A stretch of 64,000 bases of DNA from Climacium dendroides (lineage: Eukaryota; Streptophyta; Bryopsida; Hypnales; Climaciaceae), in NCBI GenBank assembly GCA_950106755.1, contig OX467089.1:6698501-6762500 (forward strand), written 5' to 3'. Numbering within the stretch: position 1 is the first letter of the stretch; every line of letters begins with the position of its first letter. The notes beneath the pieces were generated by a model that did not search any database, was not told the DNA's origin, and saw nothing but the letters and a program-made list of their open reading frames with translations. Shown here one piece after another: positions 23,783 through 34,081 of this stretch. Both the position numbers and the translations under genes were made by a program.

Positions 23783-26700
23783 CCTCGGCACTAAGGGCTC
23801 CCCAGTTGGGGGGGAGTGCGGACCCTGCCCCCAACTCAAGCCTGCCTGCCCGTCGAGGCTTCACCACAGGTCAGCCTCCCGCTCCAGCTCGCCCTTGCGA
23901 TCTCCTCCCGTTCCCAAGGCTCCCCCCAACTCTTCGCCGTTCCCTCCCGTTCCCAAGTCTCATACCCTCCCCCGAGACCCGGGTGCAGGAGAACCTTATA
24001 TGTACTCTGTATTTTTTGCTCCTCCCCTTCATTCAACTGGGAGCATTTCGGCTCTTCTCCTCTTCTTCCCCTCTTCTCCCACACTTGGGTCATCACACAT
24101 TGCTCCAACAACTCAAGGTATGTACAACTCTTTATGTACTCTTATTCTTTATGTACCCCTTTCTTTTAACTCTACATAAGTTTGTGTCTATTGTTTTGCA
24201 ATTGTAATAATTTAGGGTTTAGCATATTTTCATTTGAGTATTGTATGCTAAATGGAGATTGGAGATGGTGTACTTGTAGAGTTTGTGTCAAGCATTGGCG
24301 TGAGAGATGGAAGAAGATGGAGACTACATGGAGGATGATAATTTCTATCCCTCCGACTTTGAAGACGATTTAAGTGAGATGGTGGAGGTGGAAGAATTTC
24401 TTCAAGGTGTGCACATAGGAAATTTAGGGTTTCAAGAAACTCATTTCTTGTCATCAAATGGAGAGTCGGATGAGGATGAGGAGGATGTTGGTGAGGAGAT
24501 TTTGGAGCCTTGGGAGGAGGTGTTAGAGGAGGGTGTGGAGCATGTCAACATTGGAGGTCCAACACCTTCATCAATTTTTGAAGACATTCCCATTGAAACA
24601 TTCCCCAAGTATGTGCACTTCAATCTCCAATCTCTTGCACTCATGATTGATTGCATAAGAGGAGGATATTTTCCCTCATATCAACAAATTCATGAGGCAA
24701 AATTTTTTTTTTTGTCCCCTCTCCAACCTTCATAGGCCTTCCACAAAAAAAAATGTGGAATCTCTTACAATTGAGAGGTGGCAAAAACTTCAAGGAAGAT
24801 TAAAAGTTGTAGAACTTTTAAGTGGATTTGTTTTATCCCCTTTGAATGACACAAAGGGTAGGCAAATTCCGCCAATAGAGTATTGGCGTTCCATTGTGCA
24901 TGGAGGACACATTGACAAAAATGGGAAACATTTGTCAATCTCCATGACAACAAATGCCATTCGTTCTCAATGGAGTACGGATAGCTATGTGGGAGGAATT
25001 CAAACCTCATTCATACAAAATTGTATGAACTCTTGTGATGTATGCCAAGAGAAGAAAATGTGGGATGAGGTAGTGAAGGTTCCATTGGAGAACTTAAGTG
25101 CAACTATAGATGCACTTTGCACAAAGTACATTGTGCTAAGAAGGCGTTTGAAATGCCGTGTAGGGAAAACCAAAACCGTGACTTATTACCGTTGTCATCG
25201 TGGAAAAAACAAAAACCGTCCTCATAGGAGAACGGTTGATGTGAAGTCCATGGATGACAAGGGCTCTAGAAGGAATAGAACCTCTAGATTATGTAGTTGT
25301 GAATTCCAAATGAAGGTTGAGGAGCCCAATGTGTCAAAGTGCTCAAACACCTTGCCTCATAATAAGCTTCAAGCTACAATCTATGTTCATAGCAAACATA
25401 GTGGTCACACTCCGGGTTCCGATTCCGATCTTTTCTTCCTACCGGTGCACCCTTATGTTATCGCATGGGTTATGGAGAACTTGAAGTTCATGCTTTCAAC
25501 AAGAGCCATTGAAGCAACGTCAGTTGATGCTCAAGAGAGATTTTCACAAAGTGTACCGGAGGTGGAACGTGCTACATATAGATTTTTCGTCATCAAAAAA
25601 GAAGTGCAAATACTTGCATATTCTTTAAGAATCAACGGTATTTAATTTTTTTTTCCATATTTCATTTTTTATGTGAAGTTATGAAATGCATTGCGTATTT
25701 GAATTGTACTTCAATTCTTCATGTTTATGTTCTCATTTTTATTTAAATTCTTCATGTTTATGCTTTAATTTGTATTCAAATTTTTGATTGGATGTGTGTA
25801 GATGCACTTCGGAAAGACGATTGGGATGCGGCACAAATTGAGATCTTGAATTTACAAGCTCAAGGGAAGATTTTGTACTATCAACCGTATGCACCCAAGA
25901 ATGAGGACCCCAAGAAAAGACCATTTGTGGTAGTTATACAAGATGACTTCATGCGAAAATCGGCCCTACGGTTTTCAGGTAATAATTCTTGGGCCTTGGA
26001 TTCTACATTCAAAACAAACCAATACGGTTTGCCGCTTTATGCGGCAATTGTACCAAACCAAGATGGAATTGGCATTCCGGTTTTTTACATGCTTTGTAGC
26101 AATGACGTTAAAGAAGGACATGAGGGTTTTGCTATAGAGATAGCATTATCCCATGTGTTTGAATCTTTAGGAGAGATTAGACCCTCCGCAATCATCATTG
26201 ACAAACACAAGCCATCTTTGAATGCTATTCAAAGAGTTGTGAGCAATGATGCTCATTGTTGGACTTTTGAAGAGGGTACCAAAACACAAGTTGGTGGACA
26301 AGTTCTCTTGTGTCACTTCCATGTCATGAAGGCATGGAGTGAGAACTTGTTAACCAAGGTTCCTAATGAGGACAAGGATCGGGTGTGGAGGGCATTACAT
26401 GTTTTAATGCTTTGCCCTAATGAGGACCATTTTGACGAGAATTTAAGAAGATTTTGTGTTGAGTTTCAACACATCCCGACCTTTGCCAAATACGTGATTT
26501 CCGGATGGGCCGGAATTAATTGTCCTTGGAGAAAGTTGTGGCCTCGATTTGGGAGGTTATTTGCTTATGGGGGTATGGATACAACTAACCATGTCGAAAG
26601 ACATTGGGAGTTGATTAAATACACCCTCTTACAAGGAAAAGTGAACCGGTCCCTCCGAGACCTTATAGTGGCAATTGTTGGTAGTGCCAAGGATGGCACT

Positions 26701-28198
26701 CGTGTGGGCCAACCCACATTATTGAGTCAATTCCGAATGACTCAACGTTTAAGTAAGTTCCTCATTTTTGTATATTATTCTATGTTTATTTTATTGTATT
26801 CAATTTTTTTTTATAAATATGTTCTGAACATGAGGCTAAGTTCAAACCTATTTTTTGAACTTGTAGGTGACTCGGAACGATACATAAGGAGAGGGAATGA
26901 CAACGCTCATAGACGTCGATTGAAAGGAGGAGAACGAATTTTGAAGGCTTACCAATCTTGTCCTATGGATGTCTTGAAGGTTGTTGATGAGGAGCATCTC
27001 CTCTTTCATGTCAAGAGTGAGACTTCTCCTAACCTATGGTATAGTGTTTAATTGAAATCACATTATTGTGATTGTCCCGATAGGGTCTCCACTTGCAAAC
27101 ACATATTTGGGGTCCAATCGATTGTGAAGGTATTTTTTGAAGGGCTCAAAGAAAATGAAGTGGTTGAGGAACCATTGCCTCCACAAATCAACATGGAAGA
27201 CATGGAGCTTATAACTCCAACTCAACCGGATGTACCAAGGGAGGAGGCTCTTTCGATTGGTGTCATGCATGAGAAGGCGTTCAACATGGTACATGAAATC
27301 GAATCACTATGTCAAGCAACTCTTTATGGTGACAATGAAGAAGAGGTGAAGCGAAAATTTCAAGCCCTTCAAGCTTGTTTTGGCACATTATTGGAGCCTT
27401 CAAATTTTGAAAGGCCCAATACAATTACTCTTCCCCTCCGAGGTTCTATTGCTTCCATCCAAGAGAACGTGAAGCGAACGAGAATGGGACATGAGAGGAA
27501 ACGTAAGATTTCGGAAGTTGGTGAAACAAGTGCTCCACGCCCCCCTTTGAAGTGTTCTTTACATGTGCTTCTTTCACAATCCAAGCAAAAAAGGATGATT
27601 TTTCGTAAGCTTCCCAAGGTCACTTGTGACATTTGTGCTACAAAAACATTGATAGAGGGAGGAGCAAATTCTATTTTTTGCAAAAATTGTGACCATGAGA
27701 TATTTGTGAAGTAAAGTTTATGATTTGAGTTTTTTCATTGATTTTGTTATCACTTTGTAATTTTGCCTTTGTGTAATCCTTCATTATGAGTTCCCTTATG
27801 ATTCTTCATTATGATAATACATAAATGGTCTTACTTAAATGTAGAAATTGAAGAGAAATAAGAAGAAAAAAGGGCTTTGAAAAAAAAATGACTTAGTTTC
27901 TTTTTAAGAGGAGAAGAGGGGAGGAGCCCGAAATGCTCCCAGTTGAATGAAGGGGAGGAGCAAAAAATACAGAGTACATATAAGGTTCTCCCGCACCCGG
28001 GTCTCGGGGGAGGGTATGAGCCTTGGGAACGGGAGGGAACGGCGAAGAGTTGAGGGGAGCCTTGGGAACGGGAGGAGATCACGAGGGCGAGCTGGAGCTG
28101 GAGCGGGAGGCTGGCCTGTGGTGAAGCCTCGACGGGCAGGCTTGAGTTGGGGGCAGGGTCCGCACTCCCCCCCAACTGGGGAGCCCTTAGTGCCGAGG
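23783..28198 (+). mobile_element. Mutator-like transposable element (MULE), nearly complete
   Basis: The 4.4-kb element starts CCTCGGCACTAAGGGCTCC and ends with its inverse. Terminal inverted repeats are about 290 bp (23783-~24070 and ~27908-28198), GC-rich and closely similar apart from small indels. Nine-base target duplications flank it. The interior encodes one transposase on the plus strand with two introns. High end similarity and only two coding lesions point to a fairly recent insertion. Confidence 0.93.
24307..27714 (+). pseudogene. MULE transposase with FAR1-like zinc region, DDE core and SWIM finger (one frameshift, one stop)
   Basis: Exons are 24307-25637, 25802-26752 and 26867-27714, all with GT-AG introns; total length is one base over a multiple of three. 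The extra base fits an 11-T run at 24703-24713, where the reading moves one frame. Allowing that, the product is ~1042 residues. The order is an acidic N-terminus, a Cys/His DNA-binding region (RLKCRVGK, YYRCHRG, SCEFQMKV, HSKHSGHTP), the MULE DDE core (WALDSTFKTN, AIIIDKHKPS, LLCHFHVMKAW, TTNHVERHWELI), a SWIM finger (HYCDCPDRVSTCKHIF) and a C-terminal CxxC...CxxC ribbon. An in-frame TAA at 27049-27051 cuts it just before SWIM. FHY3/FAR1 regulators descend from such transposases, but the inverted ends and target duplication mark this as a transposon. Confidence 0.9.
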
Positions 28199-28244
28199 TC
28201 AACCCACCCTTCAACAAGGGTTGGGTCATGCTTCAACAAGGGTC

Positions 28245-28467
28245 TAAGGTAGACATACCCAATACCAACCACTAACCTAATACCACTCAAATCTAAGGCC
28301 CTTAGCAATTTTAGAGTGAGAATTTATGAAAGTAGTACATGCCTTAACTTCACAATAAGTGATGTTAAGGCATGTACTAGTGTTGTATATTCTCATTCTA
28401 AAATCAACAAGTATCCTACATTTGGGTGGTATTAGGTCAGCGGTTGGTATTGGGTACGTCTACCTTA
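28245..28467. mobile_element. Hairpin MITE with TAAGGTAGAC ends
   Basis: Arms of about 110 bp are nearly perfect inverse copies: 'taaggtagacatacccaata' against 'attgggtacgtctacctta', and 'agtacatgccttaac' against 'gttaaggcatgtact'. The loop is near 28352-28362. It lies ~40 bp beyond the MULE. No coding capacity. Confidence 0.85.
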
Positions 28468-28708
28468 CTCACAGTTGAACATTTCAACTTTGAAAAATCA
28501 CAAAAAATTCAATTCTTGTTGGAATGTCTTCATTCTTTTTTGCATTGGACTTCTCTCCAACAAGTCAATCTCTGAAAAATATGAGAGTTCAAAAATAGCT
28601 TCCCCAAAGTACCTAGATAGCAAATTTGTGTGTTAATGGGTAGTTCTATCTTACAGACTGGGCTTACGACACCACTCACCAATTGCAAGCTTGATAAAAA
28701 CTAATAAT

Positions 28709-29044
28709 TTAGAGCATCACCACCCGTCTTGCAAAATGGGGTGGTGATTTGATTGGCAAAAAAGGGGCCATCCATTTTGCAAGCCAAGTTGAACATGTTT
28801 GTCCCACCCATGACCTCTTAAGAGGTCTTAAGAGCTTGAGGTAAAATCATTGGTGCAGAGTGAATGTAGGCAATATGGAGTGTTGTGGCAAATTTGTCTT
28901 TTGTGGTTTTGCAAGCCCATACTTGGCCTCCAAAATGACCCTCATTTGCAAGTCAAGGGCGGCTTGCAAGCTCAGCCTTCAACCAAGTCATCCGTTTTCA
29001 AGGACAAGTGGGGCAGTTTTGGAGGACGGGTGGCCATGCTCTAA
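28709..29044. mobile_element. Non-autonomous DNA element with TTAGAGCAT ends
   Basis: The left end ttagagcatcaccacccgtc and right end gacgggtggccatgctctaa are inverted partners. The 336-bp body has repeated 'ttgcaag' words and no conserved coding motif. The end sequence resembles PIF/Harbinger-type MITEs, but the target duplication is not decisive. Confidence 0.65.
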
Positions 29045-29527
29045 GCTTATGGGAAAACAAATTGGAATTCAGAGTTGGAATGGCATACAACACCTTTGTC
29101 ACACTCACCTTCTTCCCGTTCTCAATCTTCAAAGTGGCACTCACTCCCAAACTTGTGACTTAAGGGAGGCAACCTATTTGTAACCACTTAAGCAAATACA
29201 TGTGGGGGCAAAGTGGTTTTCTTCCATATCAAATTTTTTCTGTGTGCAGAAATAGAGTTGAGAAGGTTTCTATAATCTTCCAGATTTTTAGTGCTCAAAA
29301 CATAATTATTTTAGTAGCAAATTCAATTTGTCCCATATTGATCATATAGACCTTCCTATTTCCAACCAAGGATTGGTTGCAAAATCCGTCCAAGGTTTGT
29401 TGTAATATTGAGAGTCTTGAAACTAAGCTTATGGAGAAACAAGTTGGAATTCAGAGTTGGAATGGCATACAACACCTTTGTCTTCCCATTTTCAATCTTC
29501 AAAGTGTCACTCTCTCCCGGAGTTGCA
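29041..29527 (+). repeat. Direct repeat, ~110-bp units 380 bp apart
   Basis: The blocks starting 'ctaagcttatggg' (29041) and 'ctaagcttatgga' (29423) share 'gttggaatggcatacaacac', 'ctttgtc' and 'ttcaatcttcaaagtg'. The intervening DNA has no feature. Confidence 0.85.
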
Positions 29528-29904
29528 GTTTTTGGTCCATGCTTGGAAAGGTGAGGAGCTTTTTTTCCTTTTCCTTTGGAAGTGAAAAATGGATGTGAAG
29601 ATTTAAAAACTATGGAGGAGATTAATCCTCAATCCTTAAATGTTTCAAATTTTGGCACATTTTTACTTATATCTTTGTACAGAAATATCATTTACTAGAA
29701 TTTCATGCAATTAGTCCATAATGAAGGTTGTCTTTTCAAAATTCAAGTATCACATTGGATGAATGAGAAGTTGGTTGGACAAAAGAATGCCTGCAAGTCC
29801 TCCGTTCATTGTTTAGAATATGGATGTCTAAGCACTTAAGGATTAAAGGACAAACTAGTGATTGTGGAAATTACTGTGTAAGCTATTCACTTGCAAAATT
29901 GCAA

Positions 29905-30316
29905 AAGCACTCATTTGAAGTCAAACTATTGTAGAAGACCTCCCTTTTTTACAACAAAATTCTAAGGATGAATAGTTGCACTTTTGTCCTATTGGAAGGA
30001 TTTTCTATTGTCCATTAGACGCCAAATGTCCTCGTTGATGTTTAGGGTTAACAAGTTGTGTCTATTCTTATATACTTTATACAATGAAAATGGGAGTTAC
30101 ACCTTTATGGAGAAGGGTTCCTATTGGCTCCTCTTTTCACTCCATACCCTCTCATCACTCTTCATAACCTTGTAACATCATTGTGGACACTAAATGACCA
30201 ATGGATGACAAGGAATCCTTCTATGTAACACAAAAGTGCATGTGTTTATCCTTGGAATTTTTGTTTGAAAAAAGGAGGTTTTGCATAGTAGTTTGACTTC
30301 TAAGGAGTGCTCTTGG
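29905..30316. mobile_element. Foldback element with ~130-bp inverted arms
   Basis: Left-arm words 'agcactcatttgaagtcaaac', 'aagacctcc', 'tgcacttttgt' and 'gaaggat' recur inverted on the right ('gtttgacttctaaggagtgct', 'ggaggtttt', 'acaaaagtgca', 'atccttc'). A related single arm ends at the PACRG stop codon (61250-61470). Confidence 0.75.
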
Positions 30317-30956
30317 TTTTTTCTTTAAAAACAAATGATCTACACAGGACCAAAAAGGATATTTCCATGGTGACTAGCTTGGCATTCAAAAGAGTTAAAC
30401 ACAAAAGAACTAAAACTAGACTGTGGAAGGATGCGAATAATGCAACCTTAACATCAAGGTAGTCACCCAGTTTCTTTAAAATTCATTCATTTGACACCTT
30501 TAGTTTTTCAGCATCCTTCAAGGATTAAAGATAACATCACGTCATCTAAGCACTCTTGATATACATAGAATATTGGTTCAAAACAAGGGATTTATTCTTA
30601 GTGCAAGTTAGGGAGGTTAGACCACCTCATGACAATCTTTCTTGTTTTCTTTAAGTGTTTCTTTAAATGGAAGCAAAATATTGGTGAACAATATAATGTG
30701 GATATCCCAAACAAGTCAAAAAAAAAATTTTAATACAAAATTAACTAGTCCACAATAGGAAGTAGATTATTACATTTATCTATCATGATGAAATATTTGG
30801 AGTTTTTGAACCTTAGATATAATGAGTCTACATATGGTCTAAAAGTCTTATATTTGAAGGGCATTCTTCTTTACGAAGTCCAATCCAAAATTTTGCCCTT
30901 CAAAATGGCATTTTAAGTCCCTAAAGGACTAAAAAGACCATTTTGGATTGAGGGGT

Positions 30957-31177
30957 GCTATTATGTGAGCCTAGAAGCATGAGCCTATTATGGGGCCTAT
31001 GAGTCTAAAAGACTACACACCTATTTTATAGGTGTCTACATTATAGAAACCTTCTATGATTATAGTGCAATTATGATGTAGGTACCTATATTATAGATGT
31101 TTACATTATAAGCACCATCAATGGTTGCAATATTTATATATATACTCAAAGTTCACATGTTCACATACTAATATTGT
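30957..31177. mobile_element. MITE of the 'gagcctatgagcc' family, copy A
   Basis: The ends 'gctattatgtgagcc' and 'cacatactaatattg' are imperfect inverted partners. The interior repeats 'tataggtgtctacattata' and 'ttataagcacc'. Copy B at 32374-32568 is closely similar over its whole length. Confidence 0.65.
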
Positions 31178-32373
31178 TGTTTTGGATTTTTTGAGATTTT
31201 GGGTAGGCTCCATTGACTTCATAATTGGGAATGTTTACATGACCTTTTTGGACAACTTCTAATCCCATAAAGCTTTGTTTCACGTCATCTTGACAAGTAT
31301 TGCAAAATTCACAAGTTTTTTTTAATTTCAATGTCAAAGTTGGCAACTTAAAATATATCCTAATATTATTTTATTCTATTGAATAGATTGATTCATTTTT
31401 GAACTTCTACTTACAAACATTTGAGTCATTCTATTTTGACTAATGACATAAAAGTTATGAGGAGTCTTATTTTGCTAGCAACGAACATAGTAAAACACAT
31501 AAAGATCTTCTCCGAACTTAAGTTTTTACTTTTCATATAAAAAAATACTAAGATATTTATTACTTACTAAAACATTCTCACCATAAGAAATTACAATCCT
31601 CAATTTTTATCAAAGCTATGAGTAATTTAGTTTTTTCTTTCATAGTGTAATACCTTCCACTTTCCACTTTTTCTTAGAGACGAATATTAATTTCTGAGGG
31701 GTTAAATTTTTCCATGTATTCTTAATCTGTTTTTCAACATTTAAACTACAGTTCTCAAATTATAGGACAAACTTATTTTTTCTAATATTTTTGAAAAGTC
31801 AAAGCTTTACCTTTGGGAATATTAACTAGTGTTGCCTCTGAGGACAAAAAATGTTCAAATAATGACTTTCATAAAAATTGTAGAAGCAATAATGCACCTA
31901 TTTTCTCTGAAATGTGATTACTTTTTTTTTATTACTACCTTGAAGATACGGTCACAACTTTCTTTAATAGTAATTTTCATAGCTAGCTACTAGCTATATA
32001 TTTCAAGATGGCAAAATATATTTTCAAAATACTAAATTTGGACTAAAAGATTGTCTTCTTATTGCCTCAATCTTCATCCAATTCACTCAATTGTACGTTT
32101 GGTTTAGTTTCAATTTCAATACAATATCATTAGGGGTAGTCATACCTTCTTTATCCATTCTCAATCTTCATAGATGAAAACATGACACTCTCTCATTGGC
32201 TCTCATTGGCTTGTGAAAGTTCCATTCTCTAAAGATTGAAAATGATAATTATTCTCCTCCAAAGATATAATAATGGATGTAAATAAGATTTTGCTAAAAT
32301 ATTTTGACTACTCTGAAGTTCATGTTCACCATGCTTGTCACATTTCTATTTTGCTACATCTTAAGTAAAAGTT

Positions 32374-32568
32374 GCTATTATATGAGCCTAGAAACATGAG
32401 CCTATGAGCCTAAAAGACTATACACCTATGCTATAGGTGTCTATATTATAAAAATCTTCTATGATTATAATGCAACTATAATATAGGTACCTATATTATA
32501 GGTGTTTACATTATAAGCACCTTCAATGGTTGTAGTATATCTACATGCTCACATACTAGCACTATTGC
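32374..32568. mobile_element. MITE of the 'gagcctatgagcc' family, copy B
   Basis: Same organisation as copy A at 30957-31177, with shared blocks 'cctaaaagacta', 'ataggtgtcta', 'ataggtacctatattata', 'ttacattataagcacc' and 'atggttg'. Confidence 0.65.
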
Positions 32569-32801
32569 ATCCCATGTTCTACTCTCACATTTTCATTGTG
32601 TGTTCTGAGCCATCTATGCCTTCTATGTGCCAATCATTCCTATGCTGCCTACCTATTTTGTGCTCATAAATTTGTTTTTTCAATTATCCATTTTCATTCT
32701 CCACACCTATAGAAGGGGTCACACTTTCTTCATGGTTTTGGCTCCTAATTGGCTCCTAATTAACATTCGCAAAACTGGCTAAAATTCACTCCTGACCATT
32801 G

Positions 32802-33019
32802 CTACCTATAATTTTCAGTAGCTAAATGTATTGTACATTGGAGAAAATCCCTGAAAAAAATTAAATTTGAGCCAAGACTGATAACAACCAATAGAATTTG
32901 ATAGCCAATTTGCAACTTCTTCCACATTGTAATTAGCATCCATTGAGTCAGTTTTGTATCATAGTACTCCTGATAATCTTTTACAACTTGCAAAATCCTT
33001 TCATTTCTATTATTTTTAG
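32802..33019 (-). repeat. Relic repeat with coding-like sequence; inverted copy at ~49165-49370
   Basis: On the minus strand this reads KDYQEYYDTKLTQ followed, in another frame, by ANYNVEEVANWLSNSIG. The plus strand at about 49165-49370 is a diverged copy of the same strand ('gcaagttgtaaaggattatt', 'gatgctaattccgatgtgga', 'gcaaattggctatcaaattc', 'ggattttctccattatac'). I do not recognise the protein; it looks like an old transposon or gene relic in two copies. Confidence 0.55.
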
Positions 33020-33296
33020 TAAGGTAGGTACACCCAAATGTGCCACTGACCTTAAACCGCCATCTATACCATACGTACATCTCCAAAATCAGTTCTGTAC
33101 CTATGTGGAAGAAACGCTTTCAAAACCAAACTTTGTTCCTTAATAACTTTTGCATACATTATCCAAATGCCACGTTCTCTGGTGCGTTGGAACCTCCTTT
33201 CACTTGCCAACAAGAACATATGAAAATTTTTACCAATCCAATATTAGGAAATAGGCTCAGTAGCAATTAGTGGCGGTTTTAGGTGTACCCACCTTA
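33020..33296. mobile_element. MITE with TAAGGTAGGTACACC ends, upstream of the receptor kinase
   Basis: The left end taaggtaggtacacccaaa and right end aggtgtacccacctta are inverted partners, with TA at both borders. The right half is related to the repeats in the last RsmH intron and in the first FLDH intron. Confidence 0.7.
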
Positions 33297-33299
33297 CTA

Positions 33300-34081
33300 C
33301 TGACTCTCCAGGTCGCCAAAGTTGATGCGTGTTTATCTTGAAGATAGCACATTGCACTAAATTCCATAAACCAGTTCTGGGACCCAGTGGCTCTCATTGG
33401 CTCCTCTTTTCTCTCCACAGCTTCATAGAAATTCCAGATTCCGGAGAAGGTGTGCCCCTCCCCTATTCATTGCCACTCTGGCTAAATTCAAAAAGTTTCA
33501 GTGCAGGCACTTGTGGGAACGCAGTAACTTAAATGTACCCCGTCGTGACTCCCAAGGTGGATTGCCGAGCATCCCACGGCCACTGGCCCCCGTCCCCACG
33601 GTTACCGATACCCGTCCCCAACTCCCCTTCCTCTCTCTTCCAGCTCCCCTCCAGTCTCCGCTGTAGCAGGTGTAGGCCCAGGGGCGTCCCTCCCAAGGCG
33701 GGGAGAGCCTTGATTGGGAACTTTTCGCCCTTTTTTGTTGCCATTGCAGCAGCAGCCAGCTTCCGTTCCGTCCCCCAGCTGTCCGCCCCCAGCTGTCGTC
33801 CCAGTTTCATCGATGTGGCCCGCATTGCGCGTGTGCGAACTCTTCTCTTGTCAGTCGAGCTTCGTCTTGTTGTTGTTGGGAGTTGGGACTTGGGACTTGG
33901 GAGGGGGAAGATTGAGAGCAAGAGGAAGAGCTCAAGACGAAGCTCATTCAAGCTTGCTGTAGTTTTGAAATTAAGCTCTGTTGGCGATGGGGGCGACCGA
34001 AGAGCCTGTCGTCGTCGCGCTCTGAAGAACAATGTGGTGCCCTGGAGCCTCGAGACACAAGGTCTGATCGAGCTTCCAGCT
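33300..34081 (+). promoter_or_regulatory. Promoter and GC-rich 5' leader of the TMK-like gene
   Basis: From ~33530 the sequence becomes GC-rich and stays so up to the coding region. The coding frame is open without a stop from an ATG at 33533 to the proposed start at 34082, adding 183 residues rich in Pro, Arg and Ser with no recognisable domain. Because a signal peptide begins exactly at 34082, I treat the upstream part as leader. No TATA box or transcription start could be placed. Confidence 0.5.

Noticed and set aside
23757..24207. Proline-rich proteins encoded at the MULE ends
   Set aside because: These frames lie in the GC-rich terminal inverted repeat and reappear inverted at the other end; they are non-coding.
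24307..27714. A functional FHY3/FAR1-type transcription factor gene
   Set aside because: Long inverted ends, a 9-bp target duplication, a frameshift and an internal stop show a decayed MULE, not a domesticated gene.
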